DNA of 64,000 nt, taken from contig OX235279.1 in the NCBI GenBank assembly GCA_944472155.2, positions 59,059,564-59,123,563 on the forward strand, in the 5' to 3' direction. The stretch comes from Trichobilharzia szidati (Eukaryota; Platyhelminthes; Trematoda; Strigeidida; Schistosomatidae). Position 1 is the stretch's first letter, and every line of letters begins with the position of its first letter. Of this stretch, positions 47,001-52,506 are shown piece after piece. The notes under the pieces are model-generated. The model saw only the letters and a program-made list of their open reading frames with translations, made no database searches and was not told where the DNA came from. The translations under genes and the position numbers were made by a program.

Positions 47001-47580
47001 TTTTCATTATTCTCATTCTATTAATGCAACATCATCGTTACCGTCTCTGGAAGTAGCTGAGAATTCATCGACTGATTCCATGACAATAGCTTCAACAGCT
47101 GTTTGTTCATCATTCAGTCCTCGAGTTGTTCCTGATGCTTACTCCACAGAAGTGATTCAAACAGCTGGCATGAATTTAAATCATCATGAAGGTTTGTCGT
47201 CTAAATCCCACCGTTTGAATTTTAATGGTCAAATATGTGATAACACAACTAGTAATACTAACTCACACTCAGTATTCACAAAACCCAATGCAAATAGTTG
47301 TTCACAGTTTGGAATGATAAACACTAGTGATGACAGGTCCAATTGTTTTGATTTTACTACTTTCGGTCCTGTTGGTTCATCATCACCAGCCGGTACTATC
47401 ATCCATGCAAATTTGATCACCTCCAACTGTGGTAGTTCTGTCCTATCAAATTTAAATCCAGCAAGTTTAAAAAGCAGACAAGTATGTACTGATACACACA
47501 GTAATGAAGGCTTGAGGTTCCCTGCTATATCTCCTCCAGCTTCACATGCAGATGCGAACTCGAATTCAACTGTGATGTAG
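14167..47580 (+). CDS. maco1: Macoilin (TMEM57 family), 11 coding exons, 5' partial
   Basis: Joined exons: 14167-14308, 24394-24520, 26397-26526, 29727-29793, 32252-32345, 33891-34306, 36724-37178, 39273-39459, 43375-43535, 44211-44677, 46124-47580. All have AG/GT borders and consistent phase, giving about 1,234 codons to a TAG at 47578. Macoilin is a conserved ER multi-pass membrane protein expressed mainly in neurons, implicated in neuronal excitability and behaviour in nematodes. Diagnostic blocks are RFEFIW...SFRYQGL, GIDLCRPFAAH and IGYPVVTLGF in exons 1-4, and heptad-rich coiled coil in exons 8-11. Vertebrate macoilin is about 660 residues; the excess here lies in the exon 6-7 linker and the exon 11 tail. 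The N-terminal few dozen residues are missing from this model. Introns range from about 0.7 to 10 kb and host most mobile elements in the window. Confidence 0.93.
15025..15078 (+). pseudogene. LINE family A fragment, 5' part of a copy split by the LTR element
   Basis: The + frame reads GIDLLAGWRLIHLQYA up to 15078, and the reading continues after the LTR element as DDTVLLGEDADN from about 19586. Together this is the YADD active-site block of an RTE-type LINE (usual text DLLPGGPLTDLEYADDIVLL). The fragment begins around 15025; upstream homology fades. One copy of the 4-bp target duplication (TGCT, 15075-15078) lies at its end. Confidence 0.75.
15079..15411 (-). repeat. 3' LTR of the Gypsy-type element
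   Basis: 333 bp; on the minus strand it begins TGTGGTGAGAGC and ends GTCGTTACA. It is identical to the copy at 19249-19581 except for A at 15406 where the other has G. An AATAAA on the minus strand about 45 bases from its end could serve polyadenylation. The last codons and stop of the integrase frame run into it. Confidence 0.95.
15390..17162 (-). pseudogene. pol: RNase H and integrase part of pol
   Basis: This 590-codon frame follows the TAG at 17205 in the same frame; the start shown is just its first Met. RNase H has VCTDASDYAIGAVL (Asp 17), an ECLAMVWAI helix, IETDHKPL (Asp 79) and NVLADLLSR (Asp 122). Integrase has an HHCC zinc domain (His 226, His 230, Cys 260, Cys 263) and a D,D-35-E core (Asp 291, Asp 351 in LTDQG, Glu 387 in TERNN), then the GPYTV...VYTIRRG C-terminal region typical of Gypsy integrases. 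It appears intact. The last seven or so codons and the stop lie inside the 3' LTR. Plus-strand frames over this region are shadows. Confidence 0.92.
15412..15424 (-). promoter_or_regulatory. Polypurine tract next to the 3' LTR
   Basis: Directly before the 3' LTR the minus strand reads ACGGGGGGACGAG. It is purine-rich apart from two cytosines, in the place where Gypsy elements start plus-strand synthesis. Confidence 0.6.
17205..18032 (-). pseudogene. pol: Reverse transcriptase part of pol, ends at an in-frame stop
   Basis: The 275-codon frame carries the Ty3/Gypsy reverse transcriptase blocks in order: SPYNSPVLLVKKANGKYRFC, VDFRQLN, FSVLDLRSGYWQI with the first catalytic Asp at 98, FKRMPFGLAGAPFTF, and the catalytic box VYGDDLVIYS at about 157-166. 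YGDD is less usual than the Y(L/V/I)DD of most Gypsy elements. The connection block (LRQFLGRAAFYSRFV) follows. A TAG at 17205-17207 interrupts it just after KFVWSEES. The RNase H-integrase frame continues in the same frame, so this is a nonsense lesion within one pol gene. Upstream it is out of frame with gag-pro by one base. Confidence 0.9.
17959..19224 (-). CDS. gag-pro: Gag-protease polyprotein of the LTR element
   Basis: The open frame extends upstream to 19266 inside the LTR, but the first ATG after the primer-binding site is at 19224, giving 421 residues (MKVPWPAAFEEGDIWIFLRD...). Residues about 1-190 form the retrotransposon capsid-type region with FLRDFEAIAEL and QFRTMKLG. A CCHC zinc knuckle, CFACGKLEHWRDRC, lies at about 202-215. 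The protease follows with VCLVHTGAAVSLI, where Asp is expected in the D-T/S-G active site. The codon (minus strand, 18433-18435) is CAT, so the protease should be inactive. A later ILGADFLREIG block is the usual second protease landmark. The frame ends at 17959, overlapping the next by 74 bases in another frame. Confidence 0.88.
   Translation of the reverse strand: MKVPWPAAFEEGDIWIFLRDFEAIAELNGVQEPSAKTVVLGTLLRGRAKAAYDTVRQTEGQATWKSVVERLKQEFDSPMDRERAMQQFRTMKLGVDGDPLVLALTLTSLLRRALPTLDEDSEAQMLASQFMESVPEYISQQLHLVNAVQPLDIGELAKVIRRLLSKTVAAVEPPKSEQSEKQIEELQREVAALRLSVRRDRCFACGKLEHWRDRCPERRQRRIFKRYTVSSSCFPRLEVIGAIEKGAVYSKLRVNDQEVVCLVHTGAAVSLIDKNLCVSVSPCSLTVQTVGGHVLRITGRSNCTVVVGSCEVTFPFIVVPELRRTILGADFLREIGAIIDTQAKVVITKYGRISMYETSKIAAVNLSKVHNMTELINKYDHLFTGDGDPYGYCDKVNHEIPWPESNVIYHAKSSMSFRRRS
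19230..19246 (-). promoter_or_regulatory. Primer-binding site of the LTR element
   Basis: Two bases inside the 5' LTR, the minus strand reads TGGTGAAGCTGCCTGTC. The + strand is therefore GACAGGCAGCTTCACCA, ending in CCA like a mature tRNA 3' end. This is the expected position and form of a tRNA primer-binding site. Which tRNA it matches I cannot tell from sequence alone. Confidence 0.7.
19249..19581 (-). repeat. 5' LTR of the Gypsy-type element
   Basis: 333 bp, same sequence as the 3' LTR apart from one base. On the minus strand it starts TGTGGCGAGAGC at 19581. It should hold the element's promoter; I see no unambiguous TATA box beyond AT-rich runs such as TATATAAATATG near 19305. Confidence 0.95.
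19582..20570 (+). pseudogene. LINE family A copy, 3' part, continued from 15078
   Basis: After the LTR element and the second TGCT the + strand reads DDTVLLGEDADNTQGLLN, later LRSISRVNW, IHRLRWLRQVLRMPNHCLPR and QAMLADIG. It follows the same order as the better copy at 30620-31570, with many stops and frameshifts. It runs on through a FKPCRQ/CRLPGW-like stretch to an untranslated tail at about 20400-20570 (...TATGTGCTACATAGAATG...) that matches the tail of the other copy. It is an old, dead RTE-type LINE that served as target for the LTR element. Confidence 0.8.
20571..21329. other. Intron sequence, nothing recognised
   Basis: No coding or repeat motif was recognised. The frame at 20606-20812 has no domain features. 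Confidence 0.4.
21330..21560 (+). pseudogene. LINE family A fragment
   Basis: The + strand reads YAVDIVLP, then after a frameshift LGEDADKMQSLLNTLSCNPR, MFGMRFAPAKCKVMLQDWTT and EVVERVDHFTYLGSRI. This is the palm-thumb part of the same RTE-type LINE as at 30620. The active-site box has Val in place of an Asp (YAVD). It stops abruptly at about 21560 where a family-B LINE 3' end begins on the other strand. Confidence 0.75.
21563..22330 (-). pseudogene. Family-B LINE 3' portion
   Basis: The + strand shows the ATT-rich tail (TATTATTGTTTTATTACTATT), then blocks that match, in order, the 3' part of the LINE at 52507-53957: 'GGCTGGCTCCACGATTGCCC', 'CATGTCACCCTTGGACACCC', 'TTCTATTCCACTCGAGG'-like text, 'GTTTTGACATCCTCATCCGT' and 'GTGGCCTCTTTCAGATTTCT'. 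It covers the C-terminal coding region and 3' end, with breaks. The 5' side is truncated near 22330. Confidence 0.7.
22740..22978 (+). repeat. tRNA-derived SINE, type 2 tail, with 12-bp target duplication
   Basis: It begins with a tRNA-like head: A-box-like GGCACGGCGGTTAGGGCGC and B-box GGGGTTCGATCCTC, closing with CCGACGCA, which pairs with the head's first bases in better copies. A distinct tail follows (CCAGTAATAAGAAATCTGGT, AAAGGTTGGGCATGAGGCTG, GCAACCCC) and it ends in a short A/T-rich run. Perfect 12-bp duplications ATGTGTGTCTCC flank it at 22728-22739 and 22979-22990, the mark of LINE-assisted insertion. The same type occurs at 32441. Confidence 0.88.
23484..23676 (+). repeat. tRNA-derived SINE, type 1 tail
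   Basis: The head has ACTTAGCACAGTGGTTAGGA and B box GGGGTTCGATCCCCTGCCGA, followed by the tail CGATATCACATGCTGAAAAT, TCCATACCTGTACC and a GAAATCAAGCTGTAATCAAA ending. Type 1 copies also lie at 49098 and 58872. The first bases of the head are altered here, so the acceptor-like stem is poorer. Confidence 0.8.
23677..24393. other. End of macoilin intron 1, nothing recognised
   Basis: AT-rich intron sequence ending in the TATTTTAG acceptor at 24393. I see no repeat or coding motif. Confidence 0.4.
24394..24520 (+). CDS. maco1: Macoilin exon 2: membrane segments
   Basis: Acceptor TTTTAG, donor G|GTGAGC, 42 codons plus one base. It reads AFALFFTLSAIMADSLCYFF and then SFVWIQLVWQT, corresponding to the AFSVFF...YVWVQYVWHT segment of vertebrate macoilin. 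It is almost entirely hydrophobic, with two membrane spans. A 10 kb intron carrying the LTR element separates it from the previous exon. Confidence 0.93.
24960..25280 (+). pseudogene. LINE family A 3' fragment, heavily decayed
   Basis: Text such as GGCCGATCAAAAACATACCA, ATTAATGAAG, GGAGACTGTCGGTAACACG and ATTCAAAATTG lines up with the 3' coding end of the copy at 30620-31570 (GGTCAAACGAAAACATGGCA, CCAATCAATGAAA, GGAAACAATTGGCGACATGG). The tail region of that element follows. Many substitutions and indels indicate an old copy. Confidence 0.6.
26397..26526 (+). CDS. maco1: Macoilin exon 3: membrane segment and FAAH motif
   Basis: Acceptor ATTTAG, donor TG|GTAAGT, entering with one carried base and leaving with two. 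The product reads RGFYIPTVALCCMFPYFEF and then NFPFGIDLCRPFAAH. This matches the family block VCLPTVSLWILFVYIEAAIRF and HVDLCRPFAAHC. The DLCRPFAAH string is among the most conserved parts of macoilin. Confidence 0.95.
26527..26620 (+). repeat. Single arm of the repeat that forms a foldback at 59200-59430
   Basis: Immediately after macoilin exon 3, ATGTAGTTGTGTTCTCTGAG, CTGGATAGTTTTTTTCACGAAG and CATCTTCAGCCC parallel the left arm at 59200-59277 (ATGTGGTTGAGTTCTCTGGA, CTGGATGGTTTATTTGC, ATCTTCAGCTC). The opposite arm was not seen here. The donor splice site of exon 3 lies at or next to the start of this repeat. Confidence 0.5.
26621..29726. other. Macoilin intron 3, nothing further recognised
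   Basis: AT-rich intron without identifiable coding segments. Short frames (27130-27321 and 28546-28737) lack features. Confidence 0.4.
29727..29793 (+). CDS. maco1: Macoilin exon 4: short conserved GYPVVTLGF exon
   Basis: The exon is 67 bp. Its first base completes the Cys codon left by exon 3, and 22 codons follow: IGYPVVTLGFSLKSTISHHF and RL. Vertebrate macoilin has C-IGYPVVTLGFGFKSYVSYKM at the same place. Donor CTG|GTAGGT, phase 0. The exact continuation across a 3.2 kb intron is strong support for the gene model. Confidence 0.95.
29794..30619. other. Macoilin intron 4 before the LINE, mostly unrecognised
   Basis: Around 30207-30245 the text TCCAACGTTTCGTTCGGCAA followed by CTTCTTCAG resembles a motif that I associate with Penelope-like element flanks in flatworms. 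No coding part is visible, so this is only a possibility. Confidence 0.3.
30620..31570 (+). pseudogene. LINE family A (RTE-type) reverse transcriptase C-terminal fragment, best preserved copy
   Basis: An uninterrupted frame runs from about 30657 to 31367. It contains MMLQDWTSSTPRLEIRSEVV, HVDRFTYLGSTISPNGLISD, RVYCSTVRSVLLYGCETWPL, HRLRWLGHVLRMPSHRLPRR and QWLETIGDMAQNRSQWRRCI. This is the thumb and C-terminal domain of an RTE-type LINE of the kind abundant in schistosomes (SR2-like). It lacks the active site and everything upstream, so it is 5'-truncated as usual for LINE copies. An untranslated tail with TGCTACATGGAGTGTGGCGA extends to about 31570 and ends near AATAAA. It lies in the sense direction in macoilin intron 4. 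Confidence 0.88.
31914..31946. repeat. TA microsatellite
   Basis: A run of TA dinucleotides with one TG interruption, in macoilin intron 4. Confidence 0.95.
32252..32345 (+). CDS. maco1: Macoilin exon 5: cytosolic basic helix after the membrane domain
   Basis: Acceptor TATACAG, donor TCAG|GTTTGT. The exon gives 31 codons reading RRKRWVAAQNTTFFSILERA and LPKELWFYLKS. Vertebrate macoilin has MRLRKQKEVQKENEFYMQLL then QQALPPE here, so the basic start, the aromatic helix and the AL-P motif are conserved. The GTTTGT donor is weaker than the others, but the phase (one base carried) fits exon 6. Confidence 0.85.
32441..32668 (+). repeat. tRNA-derived SINE, type 2 tail, with target duplication
   Basis: Starts GTGCGTCGGTGGCACAGCGG and has a B-box-like TGGGTTGGACCCCCGGTCGA, then the type 2 tail (CCAGTAATAAGACTGGTAAA, GGTTGGGCGTGATGCTAGCA, ACCCC). 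It ends before TATGTATATAT at 32669-32679, which repeats the 11 bases at 32429-32439, so it is flanked by a target duplication. It begins about 95 bp after the donor of macoilin exon 5. The minus-strand frame over it is a shadow. Confidence 0.85.
32669..33890. other. Macoilin intron 5, nothing recognised
   Basis: No motif seen beyond the SINE flank. The intron ends at CCTAAG, position 33890. Confidence 0.4.
33891..34306 (+). CDS. maco1: Macoilin exon 6: low-complexity Ser/Thr/Asn linker
   Basis: The exon begins after CCTAAG, completes a split codon and runs 138 codons to AAG|GTATGT. It is rich in Ser, Thr and Asn and carries a poly-Thr run encoded by an ACN repeat at about 34109-34150. Sequence similarity to vertebrate macoilin is not evident here; the assignment rests on open frame, splice signals and phase continuity with exons 5 and 7. 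The ACN repeat may vary in length between individuals. Confidence 0.75.
34307..36723. other. Macoilin intron 6, nothing recognised
   Basis: The 118- and 70-codon frames at 35995-36351 and 36459-36671 are Phe/Ile-rich AT-biased frames without domain features and are not in phase-consistent splice contexts. Confidence 0.4.
36724..37178 (+). CDS. maco1: Macoilin exon 7: Ser/Lys/Asn and Gly-rich linker
   Basis: Acceptor GTTGTAG, donor AA|GTAAGG, 151 codons plus two bases. It is rich in Ser, Thr, Lys and Asn, with a GGNGSGGGG stretch around 37060-37090 and a Lys/Asn-rich end. Vertebrate macoilins also have a Ser/Lys-rich low-complexity linker between membrane domain and coiled coil, but it is shorter. 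Codon use (wobble A/T) matches the neighbouring exons. The minus-strand frame over this exon is a shadow. Confidence 0.8.
37235..38140 (-). pseudogene. Family-B LINE 3' portion in macoilin intron 7
   Basis: On the + strand blocks appear in the same order as at 52507-53957: 'CTTCTTATTGCCTTGTGTTA', 'GTTTTGACATCCTAATCCGT', 'GTGACCTCTTTCAGATTTTC', 'CATCACCTTTTTCTTCTCTA' and 'GATAACTTATCAGTTTTCTG'. Read on the minus strand, this is the C-terminal coding part and 3' end of the LINE, with frameshifts and stops. The 5' side ends near 38140. It is antisense to macoilin. Confidence 0.7.
38751..38770. repeat. Short AT microsatellite
   Basis: Ten AT dinucleotides in macoilin intron 7. Confidence 0.9.
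39273..39459 (+). CDS. maco1: Macoilin exon 8: start of conserved coiled coil
   Basis: Acceptor TTGCAG, donor GAA|GTAAGT. It reads KLEAEAKHLKSEIQSLRSSE and VQLRSQVQQLLSIERTYQSE, continuing as EYESLQVKYNQLTQRLE. Vertebrate macoilin has RLEQDIKKLKAELQASRQTE then QELRSQISSLSSTERGIRSE at this place. Heptad spacing of Leu/Ile is clear, so this is the first part of the coiled coil. Confidence 0.92.
39460..41047. other. First part of macoilin intron 8, nothing recognised
   Basis: AT-rich intron DNA without a recognised repeat or coding motif. Confidence 0.4.
41048..41089. repeat. TA microsatellite
   Basis: 21 perfect TA units in macoilin intron 8. Confidence 0.95.
41185..41330 (+). repeat. Sm-alpha-like SINE with decayed hammerhead segment
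   Basis: Has a tRNA-like head (CTCAGTCGGTGGGATTACCT and B-box-like GCGTTCGATCCCCAG) followed by GACTCCCAGACTGAGACGAAAC at 41279-41300. The last part matches the stem II and GAAAC core of the hammerhead-like SINE at 57440-57600, but its CTGATGA core has decayed to CTTCTTA. So the family is the same and the ribozyme is dead. Confidence 0.6.
41331..43374. other. Rest of macoilin intron 8, nothing firm
   Basis: Around 42165-42300 the text GTAGCCCAACTCGTAGAGTT and a later GACTCGTATATCAAAG run hint at another degenerate tRNA-like SINE, but it is not clear enough to call. Otherwise nothing is recognised. Confidence 0.35.
43375..43535 (+). CDS. maco1: Macoilin exon 9: coiled coil, Lys/Arg-rich
   Basis: Acceptor TACAG, donor AA|GTAAGT, 53 codons plus two bases. 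It encodes VEKSLAEERKHRLLLEEQLK followed by RQSKKRGK, which parallels the family segment LEKKLKAEQEARSFVEKQLM with its basic EEKKRKK continuation. The last part (TSETVPNGPVTSKATDSK) is less conserved. Confidence 0.88.
44211..44677 (+). CDS. maco1: Macoilin exon 10: CxxxxCAARRRELExE block and coiled coil
   Basis: Acceptor TTTTTTCAG, donor G|GTTAGT. It contains ACAARRRELELEMETLTKSL then TDKDNQL, parallel to the family block ETLRNRIRELEAEGKKLTMD and MKVKEDQI, and later DLASRVNALQEENQRLSDTL with EEDKMKQELMTAYHSSLKEI. The last part parallels LMSALSAMQDKTQHLENSLS and IKLDLFSALGDAKRQLE. A charged Ser/Lys insert separates the two helices. Confidence 0.9.
44678..46123. other. Macoilin intron 10, nothing recognised
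   Basis: AT-rich intron. The overlapping frames at 45340-45661 have no domain features and no usable splice borders in phase. Confidence 0.4.
46124..47580 (+). CDS. maco1: Macoilin exon 11: end of coiled coil and long Ser/Asn-rich tail, stop at 47578
   Basis: Acceptor AACTTCAG. The first 25 codons (TLTKKEYQIVELNKRLNCLT) match the end of the family coiled coil, where vertebrates have ILQKDQEIKELKQKIAEVMA. About 460 residues of low-complexity Ser/Asn/Thr-rich sequence follow, with a proline patch (SSPPPLFVPPPG) near 46940. Vertebrate macoilin has only about 50 residues after the coil. The long tail is an uninterrupted frame with normal codon use, so I take it as coding. Minus-strand frames at 46667-46997 and 47229-47594 are shadows. 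Confidence 0.9.
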
Positions 47581-48600
47581 TAGAGACCAGACATTGTTTA
47601 TGTCTTTTCACATAGCTACATCACCGTAAATCTTTATTTTACTGTATTTGCGTAATCAAATACCATTTTGAGCAACATCGTATAAAAAATGTTTCACTGC
47701 CTGATGGCTCTTTGAAAAGCTTTTCGTGACTCGTGATCCGTTCTACGGGGATCCCAACTTTGCATTTTGATAATCTTCAGATTTTGTTCTGTTTTTTTTC
47801 TGAAGCCCATTTACCTAAATTTTATTGTTATTTGACTACGACTATTACTCTTGATATTTTCTCAGTGGCAAACACTGACACGACAGAATCTGCTTTTTGC
47901 GGTTTACCTCTCGGCTGCCTGTTAAATATTTTCTTAATCGTCGTTCTTCAGTCACTTAAACTTTCAGTTGTTTGTTTCACCTTTGTTTTTACATTATATC
48001 TCTGTCTCTTTAAGTAATTCTGACCCACAACATTTTTCAAAACTGTCTTTTTGTGGTCTAGTCGTTGTGCTATTTGTGTGTATTTCTCTTGCATTATGCT
48101 TCTTTATTCATTCTTACACTCCCTTCTATTCCCTTTCAACCCCCAATTTTACGTGTTTGCTTGATGCTTCGTAATCAACACTGAGAATGTTAATGTTTTT
48201 GTACCGTACCTGCCACATTTATGCACTGTTCCTGGCCTCTCTTTCCTTTTCACACAGTTGCAAGTGTTCTCTTAATTGATTGCCCAATTTCTTCACTTAT
48301 CTTTCGTGTCGAATTTTCGTTTTCTGGTGCAGCATAGACTTTCTTTCACCATGATAAAAAAAACTACTGCAAAAATAAATTTCTGGAAAAATAAAAAAAA
48401 GTTTTGTTTCTCTGCTTCATTTTAAAAAGGTGTATATTTCAAGTGAGCATGGTTAAAAATACATGAATTTATTGTCGACACAGTAGGTTTGTGCAACGTC
48501 TACTAGTCTGTATGGAAACGTTAACAGGACGTAGTTTGTACCTTTTTTGTTTGGTATATTTAGTAATAAATTATTTTAATTGTAACTGAGCGGAAATTTC
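47581..48600 (+). other. maco1: Probable macoilin 3' UTR with candidate polyadenylation signals
   Basis: The sequence after the macoilin stop is T-rich and has AATAAA at 48374-48379, 48390-48395 and 48565-48570. Any of these could set the transcript end. The choice is inference. The frames at 47733-48174 are T-rich chance frames. Confidence 0.45.
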
Positions 48601-49097
48601 AATAATGTGTGTAGCAGCAGAATTTAGGCACTGCGGTAGAATATAACAGGATAGTAGATGAGTTTATTTAGTGTATCACTTCGAGACAACATTAATTACT
48701 TGATAGCGGTTTGAGAACAATTTCTTCCTCATAACTGTGTCAGGGTATTCAAATGGCTTCTTAACGCGCTTCATATAGTTCTATTTTTTACCTGGTTTTC
48801 TGCAATACTTATTAGGACGTTAGAGAGTTCATGAAAAATATCTCTTTGGCCATTTTCCTCCTCATAAGCTATACACTTGCATTTTCATAGTTTACATAGT
48901 TGAAATTCATTCATTCATTAGTAAGGAGGGAAGATTAATGGTAATTACTTTGTAGAATTATGTATAAAATATGATTGTAGAGCTTTGGTGGATGAAATGA
49001 CCGGAAAGACATCCTTATTGGGTTTTTTCCCAATAGAGTTTTCCATAAATCTACGATTGGTGTCGCTTCATTCCTACGAATGGTGTGTGTATCACTG
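48601..49097. other. Intergenic, nothing recognised
   Basis: No motif seen up to the SINE at 49098. Confidence 0.4.
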
Positions 49098-49296
49098 TGT
49101 GCGTCGGTGGCACGGTGGTTAGGACTCTCGCCGACCATGCACATGGTCTAGGGTTCGATCCCCTGCCGGCGCACACCCGATATCTATGGTCGGCCTGAAT
49201 TTGGGCTACCGATATCCATGCTGAAAATTCCATACTTGTACTGAAAATACGGTGTGGAATCAAGCTGTAAATCAAAAAAAAAAAATCAAATCAAAA
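49098..49296 (+). repeat. tRNA-derived SINE, type 1 tail
   Basis: Head TGTGCGTCGGTGGCACGGTG with B box GGGTTCGATCCCCTGCCGGC closing to GCGCACA, which can pair with the first bases of the head as an acceptor-like stem. A GACCATGCACATGGTC palindrome occupies the middle of the tRNA-like part. The tail has CCGATATCCATGCTGAAAAT and ends in an A-rich run with a CAAATCAAAATC ending. Minus-strand frames across it are shadows. Confidence 0.88.
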
Positions 49297-51411
49297 TCAG
49301 ATAAACTTATCGTCTGTTTTTCCTCTGTTATTACTCGCACTGTTAATTATTTTTTTACGTCAATGAGATCCACTAACATATCTCAACAGAGTGACTATGA
49401 ATCACAGTAGAAGAAATTGCAACGTATTCTGTAATATTTAAACAGAATGAAACTGCTACTTAATAGTAACCGGATAAACTAAGTGGGTAGCTAAAGCCGT
49501 TGTGCTTTATACGTGCACTACACGACATTTTGTAAACTAACTGTGAAACCACAGTGCAAAGTGTGTTACCAAGCTTACTAATATTAGTCGACCCGAGTAG
49601 CTTTTATATCATCGATTGTACATCAGGGAGGAGGCGAGAGATTATGTTCGTAATGCATATTATCACTAAATTGATTTGTAAGCGTACGGCATTTATTAGA
49701 AATATTGAAGAATGCAATGTACGTCTAAACACTTCTCACATACCTCTGATGTTACATTACTAACGAAAACACTAGGTGTATTAATTGTCAATATAAAGTA
49801 ATCATTAGTCAATGAATTAGCATCACATCGTATTCGTTCCGTACAGTCCAGTCTATGCTGTAATATTTTGTATGAAATTTAACTTCAAACAAATGGAATG
49901 AGTAGGTCAGCATCCAGGTATATGTCTACCATCATTATGTGAGTCTGAATGTCATTATTGATATTAAGTTAATATCTGCAGTATGGAAAAATGATTGTTA
50001 TTTTCATAATTTGTAAAAACAAATATGGCTACATTCCACTCAATTTGACTGATGAACACTGTGAATAACATTTTGGATCACCTACAGGCCCATTTTAAAA
50101 AGTTTTTAGAACTGGCATTTGGCAAAATTCACTGATCATGAGAAACTTGATGTATGCTAGTCGGAAATCGGGCCTTCATGGTCTTCAATTAAGTTACTAG
50201 TTAATGACTTTCAGCTAATCTCACCTTATGGATTTTGATTTTTTTCTTCGAGATAACACACGGTCGTGCGTATTTCGTGTCCATTATTGTTTGTGTGTGT
50301 GCAAATAAGCTTTTTGTCTGACAAAAATTAATATCGTCTTCTAGTCATTTATTCGTCTTAAGACGGCTTGGTTTTCATACCGAATTAGTCTCCGGAGGTT
50401 GTATTTCTCGATATCACGGTTGTCTTTAATTCGACGGATAAGACTACTTTTTGAAATTTATGAAAGCCTTATGTCAAACGTTTCAGGGAAACTGGAGAAA
50501 TACAGTCACCATATTTTCATGCTACCAGTGGATTATGCACAGAAGTCAAATACCTCTAACCTTACCATTGACGGTATTCTGTGGACAGCGTTGCAGGAAG
50601 TTAGCGATAGCTATGTGCATCTGCGTAGGTTTATGGGAGCAAGATGTTTTTGACTCCAAATCACTTGTTAATAGTTAAAATGTGGTACAACAGCTTAAGT
50701 CACTTATGTAAGAAACATAATTTTGACCTAGCCACAATTGCGAAATTAAGTTTCCCCAAGTAGATTATCGCCTACCAATCCGTTTGACTGCTCGCATCCC
50801 GCTCCGGCAACATAAAAGTAATTATAAAATCCTGCAGCACACATCTGGACAGTAGTGGTGGTTATTCAATAATTGTTATCATTGCGCTACTTGGCCTTCT
50901 GTTGTTAATGTTCGGATAAATTCTGTACCGTTTCTTATATATAGGATGGAACAGTTGATTAGGTGATAAACTCACTATGCGGCAGTTATAAGATGATGGA
51001 TAATTGTGTTAGGTCTGGAACTCATGATCCCTTCAGCAGCCTCTTATAAGCATGTAGCCCAATAGCTTCAGGTATTACTATGAAAAAAAGCGAATTCGTG
51101 TTAGACCTATTATGTTTTCCTCAACAAGTGAAACTATTGCAGAGTAAAGGATGCTTTCTTAAATGTATTTTCAAGTAAATTTCTACACGTTTATTATGCA
51201 ATTTTTCACCCACCTCTACTCTTACATAACTTAATATGTTTGTTTTATATTATTAATTGTGTAAAATAACAGAGTACAGAGTCTTATACATTAAACTCAA
51301 AGTAGTTAGTTTAACGGCTAGTGAAATATATTGTAAAAGGTGGCCGAGGTAGGTACAGTAAAAGTCAAGTGTGTTGATCCTGGATATAAAATTATTATTC
51401 ACAAATGGTAG
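49297..51411. other. Intergenic, nothing recognised
   Basis: The frames at 49554-49763 and 50399-50678 have no recognisable features. No long repeat is visible. Confidence 0.4.
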
Positions 51412-51600
51412 ACCCTCGTGGCCCAAGTGGCCCAGAGGATAACTCTTCGATGTTTGAAACGGTGGGAGCTCGGTTAATGTCTTACTAGGAATATTATCAG
51501 TAACTTCAGATTGCAGGTACATGCAACTAACGAGTCAAAAAATGGGACGAAGTGCGCATCTTGTATTTCACTGCTAGTCACGGTCCATCAAATGACAAGT
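51412..51600 (+). repeat. Sm-alpha-like SINE, degenerate hammerhead
   Basis: The + strand has a tRNA-like head (CTCGTGGCCCAAGTGGCCCA, GGATAACTC) and, at 51529-51560, AACGAGTCAAAAAATGGGAC followed by GAAGTGCGCATCTTGTATTT and CACTGCTAGTCACGG. Sm-alpha repeats of schistosomes carry a hammerhead with CTGATGAGTCCCAAATAGGA followed by CGAAACG and then a CCTGG..TTCCACTGC-type substrate region. The layout matches, but the core is mutated, so no activity is expected. Confidence 0.55.
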
Positions 51601-52440
51601 TAGTCCTCAGGCATTGTCTAGATGTCCGCAATAGGAGCTGACGTTTCTACACAGACTGAACAATTCTGTCAAATATAATCAACTAACGGGAAATACAAAA
51701 TTAAACTAATCGAGCGACTAATTTTAAAAGTTAAAAATACAAGTAGTTGAAAAGAGATGAGATTAGAATTTCACTTAAAACTCACTCACTAGTATGATAA
51801 GAGTACATTTCAAATAAAAATACTTCTACGAATAAAAAAAATACACAGCATTTGCTGGCGTCAAATAATACCGTTCGATGTAAACTTACATTTTCCCAAG
51901 GTCAAAGTGAATTAAACTAATTTATAGATAAGTTGATTTCTTACTCTCAATAAATGAAAAGTCTACAAGAAATGTATGAAGAGAACATGCTGGAGTGCAC
52001 CCAATCAGACATCTTAACACACAAGTAGAACAGACTATTTTGTTCAACTACATGCGCATTTGATATATTGTGTTTTTCTAGCATAAGAAAGTAATATCAA
52101 GATATTAGTGGAATTCAATGACGCATTATTCAAAAATGCGATTTACACACTATTTCACTGTACATACAAATACCGCTTACAGTAAATCAAAAACCAAATC
52201 TTTTTCTAGAACGTACCAGTGTCTATCTACACAGTGCAAACAGTTGCTTTCAAAACTCCCTGTTCTGAGTGTAGGGGCATTTTCAGACATCAGCAACCCT
52301 GAAATCTATATTTTTAAGGAAATTTTTAATATTCATCTATAAGTATGCAGCAAAGCCGGATGAAAAAGTAGAACAGTTTAACTGATAGTCTCATGTTCGC
52401 ACTTATGTCACCGGAAGGTAAACAGACCATTACGACTCTT
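51601..52440. other. Intergenic, nothing recognised
   Basis: No coding or repeat motif seen. Confidence 0.4.
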
Positions 52441-52506
52441 TGAGCGACACAATTTATTGCTCATAATCACGTCAAGGTAATCACACTACTCTCCAACTTC
52501 GTCTAT
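52441..52506 (-). repeat. 3' end of the minus-strand Penelope-like fragment, separated by a LINE
   Basis: CAATTTATTGCTCATAATCACGTCAAGG...CTTCGTCTAT here matches, with few changes, the reverse complement of the region after the stop of the + copy at 54961-55025. It stops at CTTCGTCTAT (52497-52506), and the same ten bases reappear at 53958-53967, where the Penelope-like sequence resumes. The LINE between them was therefore inserted into this element. Confidence 0.8.

Noticed and set aside
46667..47594. Minus-strand open frames of 67-121 codons
   Set aside because: They are antisense shadows of macoilin exon 11.
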